Of a stretch of DNA of 64,000 nucleotides, positions 56,001 through 64,000 are shown piece by piece. The stretch's first letter is position 1, and each line of letters starts with the position of its first letter. This DNA comes from JAEDES01 sp964470055 (GTDB lineage Bacteria; Bacillota_I; Bacilli_A; RF39; UBA660): contig CAYXZZ010000001.1 in NCBI GenBank assembly GCA_964470055.1, positions 1 to 64,000 on the forward strand, in the 5' to 3' direction. The notes beneath the pieces are model-generated. The model was given only the letters and a program-made list of their open reading frames with translations. It searched no databases and was not told the DNA's origin. The position numbers were made by a program, and so were the translations under genes.

Positions 56001-56596
56001 TAGTAAACAACAAACTATATAAAACAGAAATTACTAGTTATTCAAACAAAAATAATTACGTAAATATCAAAAATAATTATAGTGATAGAACAAGTGCAGT
56101 CACACTTTATATAAGAAATGAAGAAACTCCATTAAAAACAGTAGGAAGTTATTATAATCAATATGATATTTGGAGAGTGTTTGAATTTGTCGACAATAAA
56201 CTTCATATTAAGGGAGCATCATATTCGTATGGAATGGACCTTTCCACAAACACAACAGTAACCAGAACAATGATTTTTGAAGATCAAACAACTTATGAAA
56301 CATATGAATTTGATCTTGGTAGTATTACAAATGGTCTTTATACAGTTGCTCTTCCAGTATCTGATAATCTTGATAAAACAAGAGCCTGGTATGATGCAGA
56401 AATAGATATTTCAACGCTTCCTAAAGGAAATTATAAAATCTATGTCACAACTTCATCTAATATAACTGATTATTCAGAATTTACTGACAACCTAGGAAGA
56501 GATTTATCTACTAAAAAAATCATTATCAATCAAAAATCATATCAATTTAAACTTAATTTAGAAGATGGAAACTGTATAGAATTAGAGGTATCGTAA
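53045..56596 (+). CDS. secreted glucosaminidase-like cell wall hydrolase with SH3 and DUF5011 domains
   Basis: A large secreted hydrolase of 1183 residues. Signal peptide 1-24 (ends THA). SH3-like regions are at about 100-180 and 440-710. The glucosaminidase-type domain is at about 295-420, with the likely catalytic Glu E328 in VSRNETGNGKSNLA and FGLNAVDSNP after it. Two DUF5011 Ig-like repeats follow (about 718-795 and 797-872; each with an ATD-EDG-I segment), then two C-terminal beta domains. No sorting signal or anchor is seen. Likely acts in cell separation or wall turnover. Confidence 0.85.
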   Translation: MKKKILFFIFILTISFFSIKDTHAYSKSDYASRTLCGNFEVSLFKVDGTIEAQSCHATFEEAKAAMLADGNQDLALLAKIGTEIKILDANAALVDFSNTTSVFYIYPTSQITKDTEHTYMTGDSAYGGGDGVLINSGYSTTSNTFTTQVKINGYTGWVRSGVVEIVPLVWVKSSSSYTISNESIRHNFVTKIQNTYTGSSGTTIGPKPENIDVGTYYSYDGHYFYTDRYKMVADYKAGHYDNSINKDNPYYNYYQFLPQHTRTTYSSLNIDEYIRNVMGYGRDVFGTTALVKDGVSSSRLYGQGTFFYNSQELYGANALLAFGVSRNETGNGKSNLAINKNNGFGLNAVDSNPTLGSTYFSTFSQSILDYGYSWVAYGYSEPTDRRYFGAQNGNKFVGMNVKYASDVYWGEKMASNYYNLDKAFGLQDYNFYQTAVTTKSTTAQSAPTTSTSNYVYTYPSADNGLVILDEVEGEEVDGNTLWYKVVSDMNIDSNFNQLTTGYYNWNSYVYVPAAHVIKTNTGKNGYISPNEVTEYQDKYYTYDLHTSGGILYPEVAISVKDTSYYYDSTLISKTGQTLLKDRYVMVYTTAYDKDKNVVAYQVTSHYKYSQKHWVSADSIKFVSSKYGQASVTVDGVNTYTIVNPTTVDDLSTHISGLYHYAYTPILEEKTVDGYLWYKVPVNLSGTDNVYGWTLATAPDVAINVYQYTATNSAPVITATDKTIIQGREFDELEGVSATDSEDGNITSAIEVTENTVDINTPGTYKVTYQVADTSKDTTTKTITVTVLADEEPVINASNKTITIGKSFNPKSGVTATDNEDGEITEITVDDSKVKYDAVGEYEITYTVQDSFGHTVTKTIILTIKEKATLDEKIEQEGTFYFDYLDNINNNLQLRGYLTISGMNNTLNEDITYSVVFIDTQNEENTYTQDATRITELTGINRPIYSVDGYTYTHSWFVIDIDIDSLPVGNYTMEVIAEGEEYYSKSLVNNKLYKTEITSYSNKNNYVNIKNNYSDRTSAVTLYIRNEETPLKTVGSYYNQYDIWRVFEFVDNKLHIKGASYSYGMDLSTNTTVTRTMIFEDQTTYETYEFDLGSITNGLYTVALPVSDNLDKTRAWYDAEIDISTLPKGNYKIYVTTSSNITDYSEFTDNLGRDLSTKKIIINQKSYQFKLNLEDGNCIELEVS

Positions 56597-56610
56597 GATG
56601 CCTCTTTATT
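56585..56610 (+). terminator. terminator overlapping stop codon
   Basis: GAGGTATC-gtaa-GATGCCTC then TTTATT; the TAA stop is in the loop. Confidence 0.65.
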
Positions 56611-56636
56611 ATGAGATAATTAATAAATTACTTAAC

Positions 56637-56675
56637 TTTTAAAGAGAAAAATCAAAATGATGTTTCTCTTTTTGT
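56637..56675 (+). terminator. second terminator
   Basis: AAAGAGAAA and TTTCTCTTT pair and run into TTTTG; a backup for the gene before it. Confidence 0.7.
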
Positions 56676-56740
56676 ATATTTAAAAGACGAAATACAAAAA
56701 TTTATGTGAATTCAGACTAACAACATACTCATTCCAATAT

Positions 56741-56775
56741 AAAAACCTCGCTTCTTATATCCAAGAAACGGGGTT
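56741..56775 (-). terminator. terminator of the PASTA gene
   Basis: Read on the minus strand, AACCCCGTTTCTT pairs with AAGAAGCGAGGTT and is followed by TTTTAT. Confidence 0.75.
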
Positions 56776-56827
56776 CATGTCATATAAAACTCAACTAGGT
56801 TTTGTCTCAAATTTTTACTGTTTATTT

Positions 56828-58819
56828 TTATTTAACAATTGTTATTTTTATAGTTGTACAATATGATACCCAATTTCCTTCAGTAACATTTATACTACAT
56901 ACCATACCACTAGTAGTTGCTCCATTAGGACAACTATCAACGTAAGTAGGGGTAATTGTAAATCCAGGATTTTGTGCCTTAGTAGCCGAATATACTTGGG
57001 CTCCAGTATTTCCAACACCAGTCCAGAAAACAGCACCTTTTGATGTATCACAAGTAGTAGTTGAACCTCCACTTGAACTTCCGCCTGAACTGGAACTTCC
57101 TGAACTACTTGCAGGTTTAGGACCATTACTAATTGTTAGGGTAATAGTTGTTCCTTGTGCTACTTTAGAACCACTACTAATTGATTGTTTAATAACATTT
57201 CCTTTTGTAACTGCACTACTATAACTATAAACTAAACTATATCCAAATCCAGAACTCTTTAATTTGCTAGTAGCCTGCGCTTGAGTAGAACCAACAACAT
57301 TTGGAACTGTTGCTTCTTTTCCATCAGAAACAGTAACTACAATTGTATCATTATTCTTTATTGTTTCTCCTTTTTTGTAAGAGTAACTTATTGCTTCTCC
57401 AGCCTTAACACTATCACTAAACTCATGTTGTTCATCATACTTAATTTCATATTTTTCTGCCCATTCCCTAAACTCATTATAAGTCTCAAATTCTGGCATT
57501 ACTAACTTTCCACGAGAAATAACAACTTCAATTACAGTGCTTTCACTAACAATATCTCCTTCTTCGTAATTCGCACTAATAACAGAATTCTCAGAAATAG
57601 AGTCATCATATTTATCAGTAAACTCTAACTTCAATTTATTTTTAATAACCCATTCTGTAACCTCTGACATTGTCATATTCTTCAAATTAGGAATCTTTAC
57701 TTCCGGTCCCTTACTAATACTAATAGTAATCTTATCACCATTAATACTTACCATTGTACCTGCTTTAACACTTTGTTTAACAACTAATCCTTTTTTTACA
57801 TCACTAGAGAAAACCTCTTCAAACTCATAATTTAAATGATGTTGTTTTAAATAAAAAGTTGCCTCAAATTTACTCATACCAGTTAAATCACTTAATTTAA
57901 CTTCGTCATATTCAAGTTCCTCACCATATGAGAAAGTAAGTTTTAATGCTTCATCTCTTCTTAAATTTCCACTTTTACTTTGTTCAATAACTGTATTAAC
58001 TTCTTTACTAGATTCAACAAACTCAACTTCTACATTAGATAAATGATTTTCTTTAATAAACTCAAGCACTCGTTCACTATCCCAACCAACCATATTTGGA
58101 ATAACAATTTCCTTAGAAGGATTAGGACCTTCACTTACCGCAACCGTAATACTATTAACATCTTTTATCTTTGTACCAGGTTCAACATCTTGTCCAATAA
58201 TGTGATATTCATCAATCATATCACTATACTCATATTCCTGAACAATATCTACTTTATATTCTTCACTCCATTTAATAACCTCAGTTAACTCCTTATTAGT
58301 AAAATCAATAACCCTTGTATTTGGAAAACTAATAACTCCAAACGTCATCAACATTCCAAATGCAAAATATCCAAGTAATAAGAAACCACTTAAGAAAAAA
58401 CCAGTTTTATTTTTCCTATTAGTAGTAATAGACGCCGATACAAACATTAAAGTAAACACCATCAACAGTAAATTACTAATTAATGTCGAAATAGAATCAG
58501 TATCAGTATAAAACAAGTTAACAATAAAATATGCCAAACTTACAAGTAATACTATAACTAAAAAACTATGTACAAAAGGATGTTTAAAAACTTTTCTCTC
58601 TCTAGAGAAATCTTTCTCACTTTTTGTAGCCACATTTTCCTCCTCAATCGATTCACTTCGACTAACTCTTGTTTCCCTCTTTTCAACATTCTTTTCTCTA
58701 ATTTCTTTTTCTATTTTTTCTGTATTGTCATTTTCCTTTTCAACAACTTCTATTTTCTCTTTTTCTATTCGTATGTCATCTTTTGGACGATTATTCTTAT
58801 TTTTTTTCTTACTTGCCAT
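56828..58819 (-). CDS. membrane protein with six or more PASTA repeats, no kinase
   Basis: A 663-residue protein with a Lys/Glu-rich cytoplasmic tail (about 1-75), three or four membrane spans (about 80-165) and about six PASTA repeats (one degenerate at the start; the clearest is ATVPNVVGSTQAQATSKL). A Ser/Gly linker leads to a C-terminal module with four cysteines (about 595-663: CDTS, SCPN, VCSIN, YCTTI). PASTA domains bind peptidoglycan or muropeptides and usually occur on Ser/Thr kinases or PBPs; neither is attached here. An ATG four codons upstream sits in the ribosome site GGAGG, so 58819 is the start. Confidence 0.85.
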   Translation of the reverse strand: MASKKKNKNNRPKDDIRIEKEKIEVVEKENDNTEKIEKEIREKNVEKRETRVSRSESIEEENVATKSEKDFSRERKVFKHPFVHSFLVIVLLVSLAYFIVNLFYTDTDSISTLISNLLLMVFTLMFVSASITTNRKNKTGFFLSGFLLLGYFAFGMLMTFGVISFPNTRVIDFTNKELTEVIKWSEEYKVDIVQEYEYSDMIDEYHIIGQDVEPGTKIKDVNSITVAVSEGPNPSKEIVIPNMVGWDSERVLEFIKENHLSNVEVEFVESSKEVNTVIEQSKSGNLRRDEALKLTFSYGEELEYDEVKLSDLTGMSKFEATFYLKQHHLNYEFEEVFSSDVKKGLVVKQSVKAGTMVSINGDKITISISKGPEVKIPNLKNMTMSEVTEWVIKNKLKLEFTDKYDDSISENSVISANYEEGDIVSESTVIEVVISRGKLVMPEFETYNEFREWAEKYEIKYDEQHEFSDSVKAGEAISYSYKKGETIKNNDTIVVTVSDGKEATVPNVVGSTQAQATSKLKSSGFGYSLVYSYSSAVTKGNVIKQSISSGSKVAQGTTITLTISNGPKPASSSGSSSSGGSSSGGSTTTCDTSKGAVFWTGVGNTGAQVYSATKAQNPGFTITPTYVDSCPNGATTSGMVCSINVTEGNWVSYCTTIKITIVK

Positions 58820-58962
58820 AAAAACCTCCATTATCTTATATAAACAATTATATAATAAAACCCTAAAAAGATAAACAACTACTCGTAATAGAACCGTCTA
58901 TAATTGTAAAAAGATGTACAAGCATCAAGTGATTGTGTTACAATAATATAAGGAGTGGTAGT

Positions 58963-59667
58963 ATGAAGATATTGGTTATTATACCTTGTTATAATGAAGA
59001 AAAAAATATAGAAAAAACAGTAAATAGTCTAATTAAAAATAACCTAGACTACGTAATCATAAATGACGGAAGTAAAGACAATTCATTAAATGTCATTAGA
59101 AAAAATAATTTTAACTGTGTAAATCTAAGTAACAATCTTGGAATAGGAGCAGCAGTTCAAACCGGATACAAATATGCAAAAGAACATAGCTATGACATTG
59201 CTATTCAGTTTGATGGAGATGGTCAACATGACGTTAATTATATAAATAAAATAGTAGAACCAATTAAAAATAAAGAAGCAGATATGGTGATTGGTTCTCG
59301 TTTTGTTGGTAATGAAAGTGAATTTAAATCAACACAAATTAGAAGGGTAGGGATAAATCTATTATCGTTTCTACTTAAGTTAATTTCTGGTGAAAAAATA
59401 AAAGATATGACTTCTGGATTTAGAGCCGTAAATAAAGAAATAATTGAACTATTTGCCAAGGACTATCCTCAAGAATATCCAGAACCAGTAACTAATCTTT
59501 CTCTTGCTAAAAGAAAATTTAAAATTAAAGAAGTACCAGTAAAAATGAAAGAAAGAGAACATGGAAAATCATCAATAAATGCCATAAAATCTATCTATTA
59601 CATGTTTAATGTAATACTATTATTTACAATAATAGGCTTTACTAAAGGAGATGATAAACATGCCTAA
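58963..59667 (+). CDS. family 2 glycosyltransferase, polyprenol-phosphate type
   Basis: A GT2 enzyme of 234 residues, similar to dolichol-phosphate mannosyltransferase-like proteins. The GT-A motifs are VIIPCYNEEKNI at the start, NDGSKDNS, DGDGQHD (metal DxD type) and GSRF. No C-terminal membrane span is present. It probably loads a sugar onto undecaprenyl phosphate. An ATG 30 nt upstream overlaps the promoter; the ATG at 58963 follows AAGGAG. It overlaps the ribosome site region of the next gene. Confidence 0.88.
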   Translation: MKILVIIPCYNEEKNIEKTVNSLIKNNLDYVIINDGSKDNSLNVIRKNNFNCVNLSNNLGIGAAVQTGYKYAKEHSYDIAIQFDGDGQHDVNYINKIVEPIKNKEADMVIGSRFVGNESEFKSTQIRRVGINLLSFLLKLISGEKIKDMTSGFRAVNKEIIELFAKDYPQEYPEPVTNLSLAKRKFKIKEVPVKMKEREHGKSSINAIKSIYYMFNVILLFTIIGFTKGDDKHA

Positions 59668-60034
59668 GAAGTTAATAGTTGTTTTAATTGTATCAATTCT
59701 CATATTTTTAATTTACGTTCTAAAAAATATTAAACAAAACAAACTTAATATTAAAAATGCTCTTATTTGGATGATTATGTCTGTTGGTATTATTATCTGT
59801 ACTTTCCAAGTAACCAACTTACAAAAATTAGCCAAGATTGCAGGCATAGAAACAGTTTCAAATATGATCTTTTTCCTAGGATTCATTTTCCTAATATTTA
59901 CATGCTTTAATATTACAAAAACTATCTCTATGCAAAATAGAAAGATAGTTACTTTAACTCAAGAACTAGCCTTATTAAGAAAAGAAGTGGAAGATAAAAA
60001 TGAAAAATTTAGACGAGATAAAAAGAATAATTAA
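59660..60034 (+). CDS. DUF2304 family membrane protein
   Basis: A 124-residue protein with three membrane spans and a C-terminal coiled coil (ALLRKEVEDKN), as in DUF2304 proteins that accompany GT2 genes. An ATG at 59651 directly abuts the AAAGGAG site; the ATG at 59660 is preferred. It overlaps both neighbours. Confidence 0.8.
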   Translation: MPKKLIVVLIVSILIFLIYVLKNIKQNKLNIKNALIWMIMSVGIIICTFQVTNLQKLAKIAGIETVSNMIFFLGFIFLIFTCFNITKTISMQNRKIVTLTQELALLRKEVEDKNEKFRRDKKNN

Positions 60035-60392
60035 ATATCTATTTTCAGCAGGCTCATCATTTGTAATTGACTTAATTCTATTTACAATTTTTAATTACTT
60101 ATTAAAAGACTTAGGAAGTATTTCTATAATAGTCGCAACCATCATCGCTAGAATACTTTCTTCACTATATAATTATTTTCTAAATTCAAGATTTGTCTTT
60201 GGTAATTATGACAAGTCAAGCATTATAAAGTACTATGCTTTAGTAGTTATACAAATGATTGTCTCAGCCACATCTGTATATTTACTAAGTCTGGTATTTA
60301 CAAAAATTAATGACACAATCATAAAGATGGTTATTGATGTTGTTATTTTCATTGTAAACTATATTATTCAGAAAAAGGTGATTTTTAAATGA
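60000..60392 (+). CDS. GtrA family flippase-like protein
   Basis: A GtrA-like protein of 130 residues with four membrane spans. KYLFSAGSSFVIDLILF near the start and LSSLYNYFLNSRFVF are the family signatures. GtrA proteins help move polyprenyl-linked sugars across the membrane. It overlaps DUF2304 by 35 nt and the next gene by 4 nt, so the genes are tightly coupled. Confidence 0.88.
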   Translation: MKNLDEIKRIIKYLFSAGSSFVIDLILFTIFNYLLKDLGSISIIVATIIARILSSLYNYFLNSRFVFGNYDKSSIIKYYALVVIQMIVSATSVYLLSLVFTKINDTIIKMVIDVVIFIVNYIIQKKVIFK

Positions 60393-62122
60393 GACTATTA
60401 CTTGGAACTATAATCTTCTGGTTAACTATTCTTGGTATTAAAAAACTAATTGAAGATAAATTTAAGATAGAAAAAAGTTTTACTTTAGCCTTATCTTTTA
60501 CTGTCATAGGAATTATCATGTTTCTAGCCGGAATATTAAATTTAATGCAACTAACCGCCATTCTTTTAGTATTAGTAGGAGTAGGGTATGCTATCTATTC
60601 AACCTATAAAGAAAAGCCAACTTTAAAAAGTATTAAGAAAAAAATTTTAAAACCGTCAGTGATAATCCCGATTATAATTTTCGGCTATATTACTATCATT
60701 GGTGTTGGGATGCACCTAACTCATTATGATAACTTTTCTCATTGGGGATTAATAATAAAAAATATGTTTCTTGATAATGCCTTACCAAATTTTGAAGACA
60801 CGATGATTATGTTCAAAGGTTATCAACCAGGAAGTGCTTGCTTCATTTATTTTTATGGACTCCTTGCCGGAAAAACCGAAGGTGCTATGATTATTGCTCA
60901 AAACTATTTGATATTCAGTTACTTAACTGTTCTTTTTGGCTATATTAAGGAAAATAATAAAATTTTAAAAAATATTTTAATTACAATCTTCTATATTTTT
61001 ATAATGACAGTCTCAATAAAATTTAATGACTTATTAGTAGATAGTCTAATTGCCACAATGACAATTTCTTCTCTTGCAATTTTATATTACTACAGAAAAG
61101 ATCTAAAAAAAGGTTTTATGTATTCCTTACCAATTTCAATATTTTTACTACTTGTAAAAAATACAGGTTTAATTCTTGCTGGAATAAATTGTTTATATAT
61201 GTTATATATTGCCTTCAAAAATAAAGAACTAAAAAAAGGCTTCAAATATGTCATTATAACAGGCTTAATACTTCTCGCATTTTTATTACTTTGGCAAAGT
61301 CATGTTAAATTAGTATATGGAGAGCTTGCCTTAAATTCTAAACATTCCCTAAGTACCGAAAACATCATTTTATCATTACGTACCAAGGGTTGGAGTAATA
61401 TATTTTTCTTCATAAAAAGTTATTTTTTCCATTTGTTTACTTTAAAAGATAATGTTACTAACATATATATTCTAATAATTAATGCAATTTTATTCGCCTT
61501 TATGTTTTCAGAAAAAAGCAAAAAAGAGCGAAAAAGAATTCTTCTTTTAATTGGCGCAGTAGATTTAATTTATTTAGGATACTATGCAATTTTAGGAGTT
61601 ATGTACTTATTATCAATGCCATGGGAAGAAGCAATAATTTTTGCCAGTTATGAAAGATACATGACAACTATAAGCATCATAATTATTGGTATAATTTTCT
61701 TTTACTTATTAGCCTATAAAGAAGATAAACACAAGTTTAAAATTACTAGTTTTGCTATTATTATCCTAATGCTTTCATCAACCTATTTCTTTCAAAGTAA
61801 TGTCAGAGGTTTACTTGGAAATGATGATTACAAAGGATCATTAGTAGAAAAATACGACAACATCTTAAATGAATACAAAATTGATACAAATAAAATGTAC
61901 TACATTTATTCACCATCATCTAAAAATGATTTCAGTTACTTATATCATATGTCAGTCTATAAACTAAACACAGAAAATGTAGAGATGGTCTATTCAGAAG
62001 AAGAACTTCCAACTGATAAAAATGGTGTTGTAATTTTTATTGATGAAGATAAAACTGCAATCGAAAAAACCATCAACGCTGATTGGATCAAAACATCAGA
62101 TTTAATATTTGAAAAAGAGTAG
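60389..62122 (+). CDS. polytopic membrane protein, putative GT-C glycosyltransferase
   Basis: A 577-residue protein with about 12 membrane spans and a soluble C-terminal domain of about 85 residues. An early external loop with THYDNFSHWGLIIKN is reminiscent of the acidic loop of GT-C enzymes that use polyprenyl-phosphate sugars. Its place after GT2 and GtrA supports glycosyl transfer onto a surface glycan. I do not recognise a closer family. Confidence 0.65.
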   Translation: MRLLLGTIIFWLTILGIKKLIEDKFKIEKSFTLALSFTVIGIIMFLAGILNLMQLTAILLVLVGVGYAIYSTYKEKPTLKSIKKKILKPSVIIPIIIFGYITIIGVGMHLTHYDNFSHWGLIIKNMFLDNALPNFEDTMIMFKGYQPGSACFIYFYGLLAGKTEGAMIIAQNYLIFSYLTVLFGYIKENNKILKNILITIFYIFIMTVSIKFNDLLVDSLIATMTISSLAILYYYRKDLKKGFMYSLPISIFLLLVKNTGLILAGINCLYMLYIAFKNKELKKGFKYVIITGLILLAFLLLWQSHVKLVYGELALNSKHSLSTENIILSLRTKGWSNIFFFIKSYFFHLFTLKDNVTNIYILIINAILFAFMFSEKSKKERKRILLLIGAVDLIYLGYYAILGVMYLLSMPWEEAIIFASYERYMTTISIIIIGIIFFYLLAYKEDKHKFKITSFAIIILMLSSTYFFQSNVRGLLGNDDYKGSLVEKYDNILNEYKIDTNKMYYIYSPSSKNDFSYLYHMSVYKLNTENVEMVYSEEELPTDKNGVVIFIDEDKTAIEKTINADWIKTSDLIFEKE

Positions 62123-62130
62123 GTGATTAA

Positions 62131-64000
62131 ATGAATAAATTTATAAAAGAAAACTTAAACAAGATTCTAAGTATTTTCATTCTTCTTCAACCGCTACTTG
62201 ATTTAGTGACTGGACTTTGTCTTCACTTATTTAATTTTAATATCACAATCGGCATCATAATTAGAGTTTTATTTTTACTATTCATAATGTACACTTCCGC
62301 TGTTGTCTATAAAAATAAATTTTCACTGTATACATACATCATTATTCTTCTATATTCATTTTTTTATTTAATAGGTATAGTAGTTTATAAAGATGGAATG
62401 ATTTTTCAAGAAATTCAAGGATTAGTCAAAGTCTTTTACTTTCCATTAATCCTAGTATCTTTGTATGAATTAAAAGAAGAATTTAAAATTAGTAAAATGA
62501 CACTATTCACAACGCTAATTTTTTATCTACTTCTCATACTAATTCCTAATCTTCTCGGTATCGGTTTTAAAAGTTATCAAATAACCAAATCCGGAACTTT
62601 AGGATTCTTTAATTCAGCCAATGAAATAAGTGGAATTATCTCACTTCTAACACCGATAATGTTTATTATTTTAAAAGACTTAAAAAGTGTCTTTCTAAAA
62701 GTAATATTTTTCCTAATATATTTAATTGTCATTTTAACAATCGGAACAAAAACTCCGTTACTTACTTTATTAATTACTATTGGAATGGCTTACTTATATT
62801 ACATAATTATTTGTCTTAAAAAGAAAACTTATAAACCAATTCTTTTATCTGGAACAGCAATCATCATTGGTTTATGTAGTCTTATTCTAATAATTCCTAA
62901 AACAAACTTCTATAAAAACATAAAAGTCCATCTAGATTATCTAGAAGTCGATAATGTATTTGAAGTATTTCAAGAAAAAGAATTAATTGATCATTTTATC
63001 TTCAGTCAACGTCTAACGTTTTTAGATGATAAGATAGCTCTTTATTCTAAATCGTCAACTTATGAAAAAATCTTTGGAATAGGTTATACACATAATAATG
63101 AAACTACTAAATTAATTGAAATGGATTATTTTGATATTTTATACAGCCATGGAGTTATCGGATTTATATTATTTTTTACTATATACTTCTTAATTCTATA
63201 CAAAATATCAAAAGAAAAAACACCATTCACATTTGAAAAATACATGTTAAAACTAAGCCTTTTCCTAATCTTGATTCTTTCATTATTTACAGGTCATATC
63301 ATAACCGCCCCAGCAGTTTCCCTACTAGTAGTAATATTAATTCTTCAAACTGCTAAAAGAACTAAGAAAGATTTATTATTTGCCTCAGTTAATTTCGAAA
63401 TAGGGGGCATTGAAACCTCTTTAATTAATTTACTAAATCAGTTTGACTATAGTAAATATAATGTCACGGTAGTCCTTGAAGAAAAAAAAGGTTTATTAAT
63501 TGGTAGAGTAAATAAAAATACAAAACTAGTAGAACTAAAAGTCTCAAATAATTCTAATGTCATTATTAGAAAATTAACTAACCTTACAAGAAAGTTAGCA
63601 TTTACAATCTTAAATTATCATAATTATGACTTTGGTTGCTGTTACGCAACATACAGTTTAAGTTCCAATAAACTTGCTAGAATTTCTTCAAAAAATACTG
63701 CTTTTTATGTTCATAGTAACTACAAATATATTTATGAAAAGGACGAACTATTAAAATTCTTTAATGAAAGAAACATTCAAGATTTCCGAAAAATTATCTT
63801 TGTTGCTAAAGAAGCAAGAGATGACTTTTTAGAGTTTTATCCAAACCTAAAATCAAAGTGTGAAGTCTTTGCCAACTTTATTGATGTAAAGATGACCTTA
63901 GAGAAGAGTAAAGAAAATATTGACGCTAAAAAGCCCAAAAATAAAAAATTATTAGTTTTTGTTGGAAGACTAGATGACCATGCCAAGAAATTATCTCGTG
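62131..64000 (+). CDS. O-antigen-ligase/polymerase-like protein fused to GT4 glycosyltransferase (partial)
   Basis: One uninterrupted frame from the ATG at 62131 (AGGTGAT site) to the window end, at least 623 codons. Residues about 1-410 have 10-12 membrane spans like Wzy/WaaL-type enzymes, with a large external loop before the last spans. From about 414 a GT4-like fold begins (LFASVNFEIGGIETSLINLL) and continues to LLVFVGRLDDHAKKL, the start of the donor-binding half. I checked the codons around the junction and found no stop. The gene is cut by the window end. It probably makes and joins surface glycan. Confidence 0.8.
   Translation, partial: MNKFIKENLNKILSIFILLQPLLDLVTGLCLHLFNFNITIGIIIRVLFLLFIMYTSAVVYKNKFSLYTYIIILLYSFFYLIGIVVYKDGMIFQEIQGLVKVFYFPLILVSLYELKEEFKISKMTLFTTLIFYLLLILIPNLLGIGFKSYQITKSGTLGFFNSANEISGIISLLTPIMFIILKDLKSVFLKVIFFLIYLIVILTIGTKTPLLTLLITIGMAYLYYIIICLKKKTYKPILLSGTAIIIGLCSLILIIPKTNFYKNIKVHLDYLEVDNVFEVFQEKELIDHFIFSQRLTFLDDKIALYSKSSTYEKIFGIGYTHNNETTKLIEMDYFDILYSHGVIGFILFFTIYFLILYKISKEKTPFTFEKYMLKLSLFLILILSLFTGHIITAPAVSLLVVILILQTAKRTKKDLLFASVNFEIGGIETSLINLLNQFDYSKYNVTVVLEEKKGLLIGRVNKNTKLVELKVSNNSNVIIRKLTNLTRKLAFTILNYHNYDFGCCYATYSLSSNKLARISSKNTAFYVHSNYKYIYEKDELLKFFNERNIQDFRKIIFVAKEARDDFLEFYPNLKSKCEVFANFIDVKMTLEKSKENIDAKKPKNKKLLVFVGRLDDHAKKLSR

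Noticed and set aside
60389..62122. Naming the polytopic protein as a defined GT39 or O-antigen polymerase
   Set aside because: Only topology and gene context support glycosyl transfer; no diagnostic motif was strong enough for a family name.

Overview
The window is very AT-rich and uses TGA as a stop (for example the TldD gene and a 45-residue gene at 24077), so the genetic code is the standard bacterial one. Asparagine synthetase A, T-box control, GatCAB, the t6A set TsaE/TsaB/TsaD, LTA-synthase-like enzymes, WXG100 proteins, a sortase-anchored thioester adhesin, LCP and PASTA proteins point to a low-GC Gram-positive host, most likely an uncultured gut-type member of the Bacilli (RF39-like lineages are my guess; the taxon is inference). 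I saw no rRNA, tRNA or CRISPR array. Promoters are strikingly uniform: an extended -10 (TGNTATAAT) about 15-30 nt ahead of the start codon, and many terminators fold over the stop codon of the gene they end.

Layout. 1-7.9 kb: TldD/TldE peptidase pair, t6A tRNA-modification genes, iron alcohol dehydrogenase, FIST sensor protein. 7.9-12.5 kb: an LTA-synthase-like enzyme with a transglutaminase-like partner, then an asparagine-responsive block: a T-box leader with AAC specifier, an unknown 283-residue gene, an 11-codon leader peptide with five consecutive Asn codons and mutually exclusive hairpins, and asnA. 12.7-17.4 kb: a cluster of predicted type VII secretion substrates (four small WXG100-like proteins, a SleB-type hydrolase and two WXG100-NlpC/P60 hydrolases) without a secretion ATPase in view.

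17.4-30.2 kb: an ABC transporter operon on the minus strand whose lipoprotein substrate-binding gene is split by an integrated element of about 10,274 bp (19378-29651). Removing exactly that length rejoins the reading frame. The element carries a tyrosine integrase at its left edge, a SipW-type signal peptidase with a TasA/camelysin-like substrate and a membrane partner, a serine recombinase with a small coupled gene, a DUF2975-HTH-DUF4173 operon behind a palindromic operator candidate, a YwaF-like membrane protein and an alpha/beta hydrolase.

30.4-64 kb: phosphodiesterase, a thioester-domain adhesin with its class-D-like sortase, a coiled-coil membrane protein, PcrA helicase, a decayed gene, a sugar nucleotidyltransferase, LigA, GatCAB, a membrane diguanylate-cyclase-like sensor, YihY, a full LTA synthase, an LCP-PASTA protein, a large secreted glucosaminidase, a kinase-less PASTA protein, and finally a surface-glycan operon (GT2, DUF2304, GtrA, GT-C-like, and a Wzy-like/GT4 fusion running off the end). 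Envelope building and remodelling dominates the window.
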